Source: Chloroflexota bacterium (GTDB lineage: Bacteria; Chloroflexota; Limnocylindria; Limnocylindrales; CSP1-4). Taken from it: 64,000 nucleotides of DNA. Made by a program: the position numbers and the translations under genes. A model generated the notes under the pieces. The model had not been told where the DNA came from. It searched no databases and worked only from the letters and a program-made list of their open reading frames with translations. The stretch is taken from positions 23,041 to 87,040 of the forward strand of contig JACPOU010000042.1 of the NCBI GenBank assembly GCA_016191345.1. The letters run 5' to 3'. Shown here piece after piece: positions 51,714 through 60,312 of the stretch (position 1 is its first letter; the number at the start of each line of letters is the position of its first letter).

Positions 51714-52727
51714 GTGAGTGACACGCTCGTCGACGGCCGCAAGCGGCCGCTCGAGGTCGGGCTGATGCTCCCGATCTGGACCGACGGCTCGTACATCCCG
51801 CATTGGACGAACGGTCAAGGTGAGGCCGGGATGCGTTGGTCGACGACTGTCGCAAACGCGCGGCTCGCCGAATCGGTCGGCTTCGATTCGCTCTGGGTGC
51901 CCGACCATTTCGCGATGGACAGGCAGGTCGAGGCGCCCGCTGCCGAGGGTTGGCCGGCCGCGACCGATGACGCCGCTCCGCCGACGGCGTTCTGGGAGGC
52001 CTGGTCGATCCTGGCCGGTCTCGCCGTGGCGACCACCCTCCCAAGACTTGGCACGCTCGTCACCTGCGCCGGCTACCGGAATCCTGCCCTCCTGGCCAAG
52101 ATCGTCGACACCGTCGACGAGATGAGCGACGGACGGGTGATCCTGGGGATCGGCGCGGGTGATCACTGGGGGGAGCACGTGCGCTACGGCCTCGCCTGGG
52201 AGCAGCCGGTGGGTCGCTTCGAGGAGGCCCTCCAGGTCATCGTGCCGCTGCTGCGCGATGGCCGGGTCGATTTCGACGGCCGTCATCATCACGCGCGGGG
52301 AGCCGTGCTGATGCCGCGCGGCCCGCGTCCGAGCGGCCCACCGATCCTCATCGGTGCACTCGGAACCGGCCCGCGGATGCTCCGCCTCGTGGCGCAGTAT
52401 GCCGATCTGTGGAACGGCTGGTTCGTATTCGACGATGCCGACCCGGGGAACGATATCGAGCTGGCCCTCGTGCGTGTTGGCGCCGCCTGCGAGCTGCACG
52501 GCCGCGATCCGAGCACCCTCGGCCGGACGATCGGGCTGTCGATTGGCCTGCATGGCGCGCCCGCGCACGGTGGATCGCTGGTGGGCCCCGCGCCGGCCAT
52601 CGCGGACCGTCTGCGGCGGTTGGCAGAGCTCGGAGTTCAGCACGTCCAGGTGGTGCTCGCGCCGTCCGGCCGACCGGGCATCGAAGCATTCGCCGAGGTC
52701 CTCGACCTCCTCGACACGGGCCGCTGA
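51714..52727 (+). CDS. LLM-class (luciferase-like) flavin oxidoreductase
   Basis: A 337-residue protein of the luciferase-like family, probably F420-dependent. Motifs: LAESVGFDSLWVPDHFA (residues 52-68), LVTCAGYRNPALLAKIVDTVDEMSDGRVILGIGAGDH (family core), and ILIGALGTGPRMLRLVAQYADLWN. The GTG start has AGGGG eight bases upstream. It stands between hutU and ftcD, with a toxin-antitoxin pair and an MFS gene also interposed. Substrate unknown. Confidence 0.88.
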   Translation: MSDTLVDGRKRPLEVGLMLPIWTDGSYIPHWTNGQGEAGMRWSTTVANARLAESVGFDSLWVPDHFAMDRQVEAPAAEGWPAATDDAAPPTAFWEAWSILAGLAVATTLPRLGTLVTCAGYRNPALLAKIVDTVDEMSDGRVILGIGAGDHWGEHVRYGLAWEQPVGRFEEALQVIVPLLRDGRVDFDGRHHHARGAVLMPRGPRPSGPPILIGALGTGPRMLRLVAQYADLWNGWFVFDDADPGNDIELALVRVGAACELHGRDPSTLGRTIGLSIGLHGAPAHGGSLVGPAPAIADRLRRLAELGVQHVQVVLAPSGRPGIEAFAEVLDLLDTGR

Positions 52728-52833
52728 GCGGCGGACAGCCGCGGGGCCAGCGGTCCACGACGAATGACTTGCGCGCTTACGACATTGGTGAATGCGTGCA
52801 GATGAGCAGTCTGCTCGGCCGACAACCGCGCGG

Positions 52834-53160
52834 TCAGCGACAGCCCAGGGCTGTTTCGACGGCGGCACAGGCCTGCTCCATCGTGGCGACCGACGCCCTC
52901 CCCAATCGACGCACGAGGCGGCTGCGCGAGAGCAGGAACGTGTTGTCGAAATTCGCGACGGACTCCTCGACGAGACCCGCCTCAGCTCCCAGCGCAACCT
53001 CTGTGGCCAGGCCGCGGATCCGTGACGTGATGGGTGCGCAAACGACCGAGGGCAGCAACCGGCCCATCGGATCGCGGGTGAGAACAAGAACAGGACGCCG
53101 CTTGTCGCCAGGGACCTCGGCGAACCAGACCTCACCTCGCCGCGGCGCCGGCGTCGTCAC
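52834..53160 (-). CDS. MazF/PemK-type toxin
   Basis: A 108-residue mRNA interferase-like protein. PRRGEVWFAEVPGDKRRPVLVLTRD at the N-terminus is the family's SH3-like start, and VCAPITSRIRG and NFDNTFLLSRSRLVRRLG follow as in MazF/PemK. The GTG overlaps the antitoxin stop (GTGA), the normal antitoxin-first order. Confidence 0.88.
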   Translation of the reverse strand: MTTPAPRRGEVWFAEVPGDKRRPVLVLTRDPMGRLLPSVVCAPITSRIRGLATEVALGAEAGLVEESVANFDNTFLLSRSRLVRRLGRASVATMEQACAAVETALGCR

Positions 53161-53420
53161 CTGTCGCCGCCGTAGATCGCGTCGTAATCGATCTCGTCAT
53201 CGTCGAGGTCGAACTCGACGGGCAGATCCGCGACGGCGAGGTCGTGCTCGTCGACCGGCCGTCGCGCGTACGCGGCGACGTCGCGTCGGAGCTCCTCCGC
53301 TCGAATGACGCGGTCGAGCGCGAGGTCGATCACGCCGGATATCGTCCCACCGCCCATGAGCGCGCCGGCTCGAGCGACCTTGGCTCGATCGAGAGTAATT
53401 GTGGCCTTACCGCGTACCAT
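53157..53420 (-). CDS. Antitoxin of the MazF-type pair
   Basis: An 87-residue protein. The N-terminus (KATITLDRAKVARAGAL) looks like a ribbon-helix-helix DNA-binding region, and the C-terminus is acidic (EFDLDDDEIDYDAIYGGD), as in antitoxins that wrap the toxin. The ATG at 53420 is seven bases after a -10 box TAGTAT (53433-53428), so the mRNA is probably leaderless. A longer frame to 53501 would read through this promoter. Confidence 0.82.
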   Translation of the reverse strand: MVRGKATITLDRAKVARAGALMGGGTISGVIDLALDRVIRAEELRRDVAAYARRPVDEHDLAVADLPVEFDLDDDEIDYDAIYGGDR

Positions 53421-53446
53421 ATGGAACATACTATCGTGAGATGGTA
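53415..53446 (-). promoter_or_regulatory. Toxin-antitoxin promoter and operator
   Basis: TACCAT (53415-53420) and ATGGTA (53441-53446) form an inverted repeat that brackets the -10 box TAGTAT (53433-53428). A smaller palindrome CCATATGG is at 53418-53425. This fits autorepression by the antitoxin. Confidence 0.6.
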
Positions 53447-53578
53447 TCCAGGACCACCCGCGGGCGACGGTTCGCCGACGATCGCGCCGCCGGCACACCA
53501 CGACCCGCGTCCTGCGGCAAACGCAGGCGAGCAGACGCGACCGTGGGGACCACTCGCCGGCTTGCGCCGAGCTCCGAC

Positions 53579-54877
53579 CTACGAGCGGCCGATTTGATCG
53601 TCATCATCCACCGGCTGCGGCATCGTCACGATCTCGCGGACCGGGGACAGGGCCACCGGCACGAATGCCAGCAGGCCGCCCAGCGCGCCGATCCAGATCG
53701 TCGTGTGGAGGCCGACCACGGTGGCCAGGACGCCGCCGACGATCTGGCCCAGGGGGATCGTGCCCCAGACGATGAAGCGCATCGTGGCGTTCATCTTGCC
53801 CTGCATCCGCGTCGGCGTGATCGCTTGGCGGAGGCTGACCTGGTTGATGTTCCAGGCGATGCCGCAGAAGCCGCCGATGAACCCGCTCAGCGCCACCGCC
53901 CCGAACAGCGCGTTGTCCGGCGCGATCGCGACGGGCAGGCCGCCCAGGCTGAAGAGGATGGCCATGAGGACGAGCGTCCGGCCGACGCCCAGGACCTTCG
54001 TGAAGCGGCTCGTCAGGAGGGCGGCCGCGAGGACCCCGACCGACCCGATCGAGAACGCGAAGCCGAGCGTCTCGGCGGTGAAGCCGCGGTCGCGGACGAG
54101 GTACAGGATGAGGATCGAGCCCATCACGCTGCCGAAGAAGTTCGAGGTCCCGGTCGTGGCCGCGATCGAGCGCAGCCAGCGATGGCCGGTGACGTAGCGG
54201 AGGCCCTCCGCGATCTCGGTCCGCATCGAGGGCCTGGGGCCGTGGCGCTCCTCGTCGTGGGGCTCGATCGGCGGCTCGGGCCGCCGGATCCAGACGACGA
54301 AGATCGCCGAGACGAGGAAGCTCAGCGAGTCGAGGACGATCGCGAACGGCGCCTTCAGGACGCCGATGAGGACGCCGGCAAGGCCCGGGCCGGCGATCTG
54401 CGAGGCGGATCTCGTGATCTCCAGCTTGGAGTTGCCCTCGACGAGCTGGTCCCGCTCCACGACCGACGGCAGGTAGCTCTGGTAGGCGACGTCGAAGAAG
54501 ACGGTCAGGCAGCCGTTCACGAACCCGACGACGTAGAGCTGCCAGATCGTGAGCGCGTCGAAGGCGAAGGCGATCGGGATCGAGGCGAGGGCGATCGCCC
54601 GGCCGAGGTCGCCGGCGATGAGGATCGGCCGGCGACGGAGGCGATCCACCCAGACCCCGGCGGGCAGGCTCAGGAAGATGAACGGCAGGAACTCGATCGT
54701 CCCGAGCAGCGCGAACTCGAACGGGCTGACCTGGAGGATCGTCGCCGCGATGATGGGCAGGGCGAGCATGGTCACCTGCGTCCCGAAGACGCTGACCGTC
54801 TCGGCGGTCCAGAGCTTCAGGAAGTCGGGGTGGCGGAGCAGGCTGCGCGACGGCGGCTGGCCGGTCGGCTGGGTCAC
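53579..54877 (-). CDS. MFS transporter (EntS-like)
   Basis: A 432-residue transporter with about twelve helices. FLKLWTAETVSVFGTQVTMLALP and GVWVDRLRRRPILIAGDLGRA are typical of the enterobactin-exporter/tetracycline-like MFS_3 group. It is related to the MFS part of the fusion at 18430. The GTG start has GGAGGG just upstream. It is divergent from ftcD with 56 bp between starts. Substrate unknown. Confidence 0.87.
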   Translation of the reverse strand: MTQPTGQPPSRSLLRHPDFLKLWTAETVSVFGTQVTMLALPIIAATILQVSPFEFALLGTIEFLPFIFLSLPAGVWVDRLRRRPILIAGDLGRAIALASIPIAFAFDALTIWQLYVVGFVNGCLTVFFDVAYQSYLPSVVERDQLVEGNSKLEITRSASQIAGPGLAGVLIGVLKAPFAIVLDSLSFLVSAIFVVWIRRPEPPIEPHDEERHGPRPSMRTEIAEGLRYVTGHRWLRSIAATTGTSNFFGSVMGSILILYLVRDRGFTAETLGFAFSIGSVGVLAAALLTSRFTKVLGVGRTLVLMAILFSLGGLPVAIAPDNALFGAVALSGFIGGFCGIAWNINQVSLRQAITPTRMQGKMNATMRFIVWGTIPLGQIVGGVLATVVGLHTTIWIGALGGLLAFVPVALSPVREIVTMPQPVDDDDQIGRS

Positions 54878-54933
54878 GTTCCCTCCACGGACTCACGCGG
54901 CGGCGGGTCAGGCAGGTCTGGCACGATACCGCA

Positions 54934-55890
54934 ATGCTCATCGAGTCCGTCCCCAACTTCTCGGAGGGCCGCCGCCCGTCGGTCGTGGATGAGCTCGCCG
55001 CCGCGGTGAGCGGGACGCCCGGGGCGCATCTCCTCGACCGGACCTCGGATGCCTCGCACAACCGGTCCGTGCTCACGATCGCCGGGGAGGCGGACGCGGT
55101 CACGGCGGCGCTCGAGGCCACGATCGCCGTCGCGATCCGCGCCATCGACATGGAGCGGCACACCGGCGAGCACCCGCGGATCGGGGCGGTGGACGTCATC
55201 CCGTTCGTCCCGCTCGGCGCGACCTCGATGGACGACGCGGTGGGCCTCGCCCGCTCGTTCGGGCGGCGGATCGCCGGGCGCTTCGACCTGCCGGTCTACC
55301 TCTACGCGCGGGCCGCGACGCGCCCGGACCGGGTCCGGCTCGCCGACGTCCGGCGCGGCGGCTACGAGGGCCTGCGGGACGAGATCGCGACGAACGGCCG
55401 CGAGCCCGACTTCGGGCCGGCCCGGACGCATCCGCGGGCGGGGGCCGTGGCGGTCGGCGCACGGCCGTTCCTCATCGCCTGGAACATCAACCTCGAGTCG
55501 CCGGACGTGGAGCTCGCGAAGCGGATCGCGCGCCGGGTCCGGGAATCGGGTGGCGGCCTGGCCGCGGTCCAGGCCAACGGCTTCATGATCGAGGAGCTCG
55601 GCTGCGCCCAGGTCTCGATGAACCTCCTCGATTTCGCCACGACCCCGATGTGGCGCGTCTGGGACGAGGTCCGGGTGCTCGCCGCCGAGGATGGGGTTGG
55701 CCTCCGCGAATCCGAGCTGATCGGGCTCGCGCCGCTCGCGGCGTTCCTCGATGTCGCCGATCACGCGGGCGCGTCGCCGGACGCCACGGTGGAGACGCGG
55801 TTCGCGGCGGCGGCGGCGGCCCTCCAGCTGCGCGATCCGGATCCGCTGATGGCCCTCGAGCTTCGCCTCGAGGCGGCCCGGACCGCGTGA
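54934..55890 (+). CDS. ftcD: Glutamate formimidoyltransferase
   Basis: It transfers the formimino group from formiminoglutamate to THF. The 318-residue single-domain form has LIESVPNFSEGRRPSVVDEL (residues 2-21), DASHNRSVLTIAG (catalytic His region), EHPRIGAVDVIPFVPL and ARTHPRAGAVAVGARPFLIAWNINL. Its product is used by FchA at 35464. The stop overlaps the hutI GTG (GTGA). Confidence 0.94.
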   Translation: MLIESVPNFSEGRRPSVVDELAAAVSGTPGAHLLDRTSDASHNRSVLTIAGEADAVTAALEATIAVAIRAIDMERHTGEHPRIGAVDVIPFVPLGATSMDDAVGLARSFGRRIAGRFDLPVYLYARAATRPDRVRLADVRRGGYEGLRDEIATNGREPDFGPARTHPRAGAVAVGARPFLIAWNINLESPDVELAKRIARRVRESGGGLAAVQANGFMIEELGCAQVSMNLLDFATTPMWRVWDEVRVLAAEDGVGLRESELIGLAPLAAFLDVADHAGASPDATVETRFAAAAAALQLRDPDPLMALELRLEAARTA

Positions 55891-57377
55891 GCTCGCTCCG
55901 GCTGATCCAGGGCGGCCGGGCCGCCGACGGCCTGCCCGGCCTCCTCATCGAGAACGCCGGCGAGGTCGTCACGATGGCCGGCGGCCTCCGGCGCGGCACC
56001 GCCCAGGACGAGCCCGAGATCGTCGACTGGCAGGGCATGCCCGGCGGGGCTGGCGGCACGCCCGGCGGGGCTGGCGGCGTGCCCGGCGGGGATGGCGGCG
56101 CGCCCGACCCGGGCGGCGCGGGCGGAGACCGTGGAGCCGCCGAGGCAGCGGCCCGAGGGCCGGCCGCCCTCGATGCGGCCCCGGCCGTCGCCTGCTGGGA
56201 GGGCCGGATCCTCGCCGTCGGGCCGCGCGCCGAGCTGCTGCGGGCGATGGAGGGCGGCGGCTTCCCGCTGGCGCGCTTCGCGAGGGTGGATGCCGCGGGC
56301 GGCACCGTCACGCCGGGCCTCGTGGATCCGCACACGCACCTCCTGTTCGCAGGCGCGCGCGAGGGCGAGCTCGTCATGCGCCAGCGGGGCGCCGGCTACC
56401 TGGACATCCTCGCCGCGGGCGGTGGCATCCTCTCCACCGTCGCCGCGACACGCGCCGCGAGCGCGGAGCAGCTCGAGGAGCACGGGCGCCGCTGGCTCGG
56501 CGAGATGCTGGCCCACGGGACCACGACGATCGAGGCCAAGTCCGGCTACGGCCTCGACCTGGCGACGGAGCTGCGGCTCATCGACGTCGCTCATCGGCTC
56601 GGCAAGGCCGGCCCGATCGAGATCCTGCCGACCTGGCTCGGCGCCCACGCCGTCCCGCCCGAGTTCCGGAGCCGCCCTGACGGGGCCGAGGCCTACGTCC
56701 GCCACTGCATCGAGGAGCAGCTCCCGGGGGTCGCCGCCCAGGGCCGGGCCCGGTTCGCCGACGTCTTCTGCGAGGCGGGCGTCTTCACGGCCGAACAGTC
56801 GCGCCGGGTTCTCGAGGCCGCTGTCCGCTACGGGCTCGCCCCGCGGCTGCACGCCGACGAGATCGCCCCGAGCGGTGGCGCGGAGCTCGCGGCGGAGATC
56901 GGGGCGCTCTCGGCGGACCACCTCGCGGCGCCCTCCAAGGCCGGGATCGAGGCGCTGGCCCGTGCCGCCGACGGCGAGCACCCGGTCGTCGCGACGCTCC
57001 TGCCCGCCACGACCTGGTTCCTCATGCACGATGACTTTGCGCCGGCGCGGACGCTCATCGACCGGGGCGTCCCGGTGGCCCTGGCGACGGACTTCAACCC
57101 GGGCACCTCTCCGACCACCAGCCTGCCGCTCGTCATGACGGTCGCCTGCCTGGAGCTGAAGCTCACGCCGTCGGAGGCGCTCGCCGCGGTGACGATCAAC
57201 GCGGCCCACGCGGTCGGGCGGGGCGACGAGATCGGCTCGATCGAGCCGGGCAAGGCCGCGGACCTCGTGATCTGGCGGGTCCCGACGCATCGCCAGCTGC
57301 CCTACTGGCCGGCCGCAGATCTCGTGCGGAGCGTGGTCAAGGGTGGGCGGGTCGTCCTGGAGAAGCCGCCGGCCTGA
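55887..57377 (+). CDS. hutI: Imidazolonepropionase with Gly-rich insertion
   Basis: The third histidine-degradation enzyme, an amidohydrolase giving formiminoglutamate. Metal-binding DPHTHLLFAG, RLHADEIAPSGG and ATDFNPGTSPTTSLPL are all present. Length is 496 rather than about 410. The extra residues are a low-complexity insertion at about 50-95 (GGAGGTPGGAGGVPGGDGG, then Ala-rich), encoded by 21-bp repeats. The insertion lies in the N-terminal beta domain, away from the active site. It is coupled to ftcD. Confidence 0.93.
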   Translation: MSSLRLIQGGRAADGLPGLLIENAGEVVTMAGGLRRGTAQDEPEIVDWQGMPGGAGGTPGGAGGVPGGDGGAPDPGGAGGDRGAAEAAARGPAALDAAPAVACWEGRILAVGPRAELLRAMEGGGFPLARFARVDAAGGTVTPGLVDPHTHLLFAGAREGELVMRQRGAGYLDILAAGGGILSTVAATRAASAEQLEEHGRRWLGEMLAHGTTTIEAKSGYGLDLATELRLIDVAHRLGKAGPIEILPTWLGAHAVPPEFRSRPDGAEAYVRHCIEEQLPGVAAQGRARFADVFCEAGVFTAEQSRRVLEAAVRYGLAPRLHADEIAPSGGAELAAEIGALSADHLAAPSKAGIEALARAADGEHPVVATLLPATTWFLMHDDFAPARTLIDRGVPVALATDFNPGTSPTTSLPLVMTVACLELKLTPSEALAAVTINAAHAVGRGDEIGSIEPGKAADLVIWRVPTHRQLPYWPAADLVRSVVKGGRVVLEKPPA

Positions 57378-57471
57378 GCCGCCTGCGCCCCGAGGCGCTA
57401 CGCCGCACCGGGGCGCTCCGCCGTACCGGGGCGCTCCGCCGTACCGCGGGTCCTACGCCGCAACGCGGGCG

Positions 57472-58143
57472 CTACGCCTTGCCGCGCGATTCGAGGACGA
57501 CCGCGGTCACCTCGTCGGGGAGCGTGGAGATCGAGACAGAGAGCTTCGGCTGCGGGGTCGGCGAGCCGCCCATCTCGTGGAAGAACGTGGCGAGGGCATC
57601 CGCGCAGTCCGCCTCGTCCGGGCAGACCGGCATCGCGACGACGAGCTTGGGGTCCAGCTGCGCGACGAGCGCGGCCGCCTTCGTGGCGGTGAGGGCGCCG
57701 CCGACCGGCACGCAGGCGATGTCGACGCTGCCGATGTCGCCGAGCTTCTCCTCGGTCAGGAGGTGGCCGATGTCGCCGAGGTGGATCGTATGGAGCCCGT
57801 CCAGCTCCACGACGAACGCCGTCTGGCGGCCGCGGTCCGCGCCGCGCTGGTCGTCCCGATAGGTCCGGACGCCGGTCAGGAGCACCTCCTTGACCTCGTA
57901 CTCGCCCGGGCCGTCGAGGACGAACGCCGTGTCGAGGCTGGCGGGGAGCACGGTGCCCCCGTCGCGCGAGCGCCGCGTTTTCACCTTGGCGGGCGGGTCG
58001 TCATCGGGGTGGCTGTAGGTCGCGATGTCCGCGGTGATGCCGCGGCCGGTGGGCCCGACGATCGCGGGATAGGCATCGGCCACGACGACGGCGTCGCGAC
58101 CGCGGAGGCGGATGCAGGTCCGCCCGTACCAGGAAATCTCCAT
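57472..58143 (-). CDS. Metallo-beta-lactamase-fold protein with lost metal ligands
   Basis: A 223-residue protein of the UlaG-like (COG2220) branch. The frame is kept: ISWYGRTCIRLRGRDAVVV, HTIHLGDIGHLLTEEKLGDIGSVDIACVPVGG. But the HxHxDH motif reads YSHPDDDPP and the usual PMHY/PMHF near the end reads AMPVCPDEAD, so several metal ligands are missing. It may be a non-enzymatic binding protein or use an altered site. It is preceded by a structured RNA with a terminator (58208-58316). Converges with hutI. Confidence 0.78.
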   Translation of the reverse strand: MEISWYGRTCIRLRGRDAVVVADAYPAIVGPTGRGITADIATYSHPDDDPPAKVKTRRSRDGGTVLPASLDTAFVLDGPGEYEVKEVLLTGVRTYRDDQRGADRGRQTAFVVELDGLHTIHLGDIGHLLTEEKLGDIGSVDIACVPVGGALTATKAAALVAQLDPKLVVAMPVCPDEADCADALATFFHEMGGSPTPQPKLSVSISTLPDEVTAVVLESRGKA

Positions 58144-58705
58144 CCCCTCGATTCTGACACACGGCGCTCTCCGGCGGCTCATCGCCGGACAGGGAACGGG
58201 GCCCGGACAAAAGGAAAGACCGGAGACGCCTGCCCAATCGGCGCCTCCGGTCGGAGGGAGGGAGGATGGAACCTCGAGGGTTCGGTCCGACGTGAACGCT
58301 ACGAGCCCTGCGTTCAGACCCGGGACCCCAGTCGGTTAAGAAACGGACATCCGTGCCGTGACGGCTGCCCCACCTCGCAGCGTGCGGCGCCGCCTCCTGC
58401 CCCCCGCGACGCGCCGCCTCCTGCCCCCCGCGACGCGCCGCCTCCTGCCCCCCGCGACGCGCCGCTCCTTTCCGACATTTCGACACCAGGGGGAGCTTCG
58501 TCAGATCATCACCGTCGTATCGACACGCAGGGCGGCAGCTGACAGGTCACGTCCCTCCTGTCACGCGGGACCGGCCACCCGTCGTGGCGACCTGTCGTGA
58601 CGAGCCTCCACGTGGTGTCGATCTGCCGGTGTCTTGACCCACCGCACGATGGCCGCCGCGCCGCTCGAGCCAAGGCACCGCCCCGCCCGGGGGTACGATC
58701 CCGCG
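58144..58705. other. Gap with structured RNA and 24-bp tandem repeats
   Basis: No protein gene is supported in these 562 bp. It holds the candidate RNA and terminator at 58208-58316, three copies of a 24-bp unit (58387-58458, core GCCGCCTCCTGCCCCCCGCG), and an imperfect palindromic stretch at about 58540-58600 (GACAGG...CCTGTC and GACCTGTCGTGACG). Confidence 0.6.
58208..58316 (-). ncRNA. Candidate structured RNA or leader ending in an intrinsic terminator
   Basis: On the minus strand, three stem-loops follow each other: TGAACGC/GCGTTCA (58316-58310 with 58299-58293), GAACC/GGTTC (58283-58279 with 58273-58269), and a 13-bp stem with one G-U pair (58252-58240 with 58230-58218) followed by TTTCCTTTTG. 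The last is a proper intrinsic terminator. No minus-strand gene lies upstream for 2 kb, so it ends either a small RNA or an attenuated leader of the MBL-fold gene (start 58143). The family was not recognised. Confidence 0.5.
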
Positions 58706-59992
58706 ATGACCGCCGGGATGCCGCGCCGCCTCGCCGCGATGTTCGTGCTGGGGATTGCCCTGATCATCGGCGGCTGCGTCACGACGACGAGCCCCTTGCC
58801 GACGGCGACGGCCACGCCCGGAGCCTCTGCCTCCGCAAGTGCCCCAGCCTCCGGGACGCCAGCTCCGGATCCGATCGAGGTCTATCGCTCCATCGCGACC
58901 CAGGTCGAGGCCATCAGGAATCTCCGGCCGGCCACCTCCATCGACCCGAAGATCATCGACCCCGCCACGCTCCAGGCGAACATCACCGCCGAGTTCGACA
59001 AGTCCAACCCTGCGGACCAGATCCGGATCACGGAGCGCGTCTACCAGGCGCTTGGCCTCTTCCCGGCCGACAAGTCGCTCCGGGACGTGTACCTCGCGCT
59101 GCAGGGCAGCCAGGTGATCGGCTACTACGACCCGTCGGTGGACGAGCTGTTCATCGTCAGCCGTTCGGGGAGCCTCGGCCCGACCGAGCGCGTGACATAC
59201 GCCCACGAGTTCACGCACCAGCTCCAGGACGGGACGTTCGACCTCGAATCGCTGGGCATGGACACGAACCCGGACCAGGGCGACCGCAACCTTTCCGTGC
59301 TCGGGCTCGTGGAGGGTGACGCGGTCAGCGTCCAGGCAAGCTGGATGCAGGCGAACCTCGGGCCGGCGGAACTCGCCCAGATCGCGGCCGAGGCCTCGGA
59401 TCCGGCGATGCTCGAGATCATGGCGAACACGCCCGCGATCCTCCTCGAGGCCGCGCTGTTTCCCTACACCGCAGGCGCGACCTTCGCAAGCGACCTCCTC
59501 GCCGGTGGCGGATATGCCGCGGTCGATGCCGCCTACGGCGCCCTGCCCGCCTCGACCGAGCAGGTCATCCATCCCGACAAGTACCTGGCGCGGGAGGCAC
59601 CCATCAAGCTCACCCTGCCGGCGAACTTCGCCGCGCTCGTCGGGACCGGCGCCACCCTCGACGCGCAGGACACCCTCGGCGAGCTTCAGCTCCGGGTCTG
59701 GCTCAAGGTCCTGGGCGTGGCCGGCGACCAGGCCCGCGGCGCGGCGGAGGGATGGGGCGGGGACCGGGTCGGGCTCCTGCGCACGAGTGGCGGCGATGTG
59801 CTCGTGCTCTCGACCGCGTGGGACACGGCAGCCGACGCGACCGAGTTCAAGCAGGCCGCATCGATCGCGCTCGGCCGCCTGCCGGGGACCACGTCGATCG
59901 TGGGAGTCGGGAGTCGAGTGGCGATCGTCATCGGTGTCGGCCTCGCCGTCGACCGGACGGATCCGATCCTGCGGGCGCTCGTCGGAGACTGA
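58706..59992 (+). CDS. Lipoprotein metallopeptidase with HExxH motif
   Basis: A 428-residue lipoprotein (IIGGCVTT lipobox near residue 24, then a Thr/Ala/Pro-rich linker). The YAHEFTHQLQDGTFDL segment (about residues 170-185) is a zinc-peptidase HExxH motif, and LVEGDAVSVQASWM may supply the third ligand Glu. It is preceded by GYYDPSVDELFIVS. The ATG at 58706 is six bases after a -10 box TACGAT (58694-58699). Related uncharacterised proteins occur in Chloroflexota and Actinobacteria. Confidence 0.8.
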   Translation: MTAGMPRRLAAMFVLGIALIIGGCVTTTSPLPTATATPGASASASAPASGTPAPDPIEVYRSIATQVEAIRNLRPATSIDPKIIDPATLQANITAEFDKSNPADQIRITERVYQALGLFPADKSLRDVYLALQGSQVIGYYDPSVDELFIVSRSGSLGPTERVTYAHEFTHQLQDGTFDLESLGMDTNPDQGDRNLSVLGLVEGDAVSVQASWMQANLGPAELAQIAAEASDPAMLEIMANTPAILLEAALFPYTAGATFASDLLAGGGYAAVDAAYGALPASTEQVIHPDKYLAREAPIKLTLPANFAALVGTGATLDAQDTLGELQLRVWLKVLGVAGDQARGAAEGWGGDRVGLLRTSGGDVLVLSTAWDTAADATEFKQAASIALGRLPGTTSIVGVGSRVAIVIGVGLAVDRTDPILRALVGD

Positions 59993-60312
59993 TCCGGTGC
60001 CGCGCCCGTGACCCGGCTCCGACCCCGCCACGCGCCCGTGACCCGGCTCCGACCCCGCCAGGCGCCCGTGACCCGGCTCACGGGTCATCTCACCGGCTAC
60101 CGAGCGTGCCACCCGGCCGTGCCCCGCCCGCCACCCGCCGGTGACCCGGCCCACGGGTCATCTCGCCGGCAATCGAGCGTGCCGCCTCGCTCAATCAGCC
60201 CGATTCGCGCACCTGGTGAGCGCGATTGGGCCCGGCGTGACCCGTGACGCGGGTCGCGCCGGCCGAGCGATCCCGGCTCCGCCTCCGAGCGCCCCAGCCG
60301 CTGCCGACGCTC
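59993..60312. other. Convergent gap filled by repeats
   Basis: No gene is supported. From 60005 to 60069 there are two copies of a 34-bp unit beginning GTGACCCGGCTCCGACCCCG, then a truncated copy (60070-60142) and a full copy (60143-60255) of the 113-bp element. Confidence 0.7.
60143..60255. repeat. 113-bp dispersed element, copy 3 (full)
   Basis: It begins GACCCGGCCCACGGGTC and ends GACCCGTGACGCGGGTC; both ends are hairpins with the same GACCCG/CGGGTC stem, so they can also pair with each other. The middle forms a third hairpin (GCCCGATTCGCGC with GCGCGATTGGGC). Same length as copy 1 at 12691-12803. A truncated copy abuts it at 60070. Confidence 0.68.
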
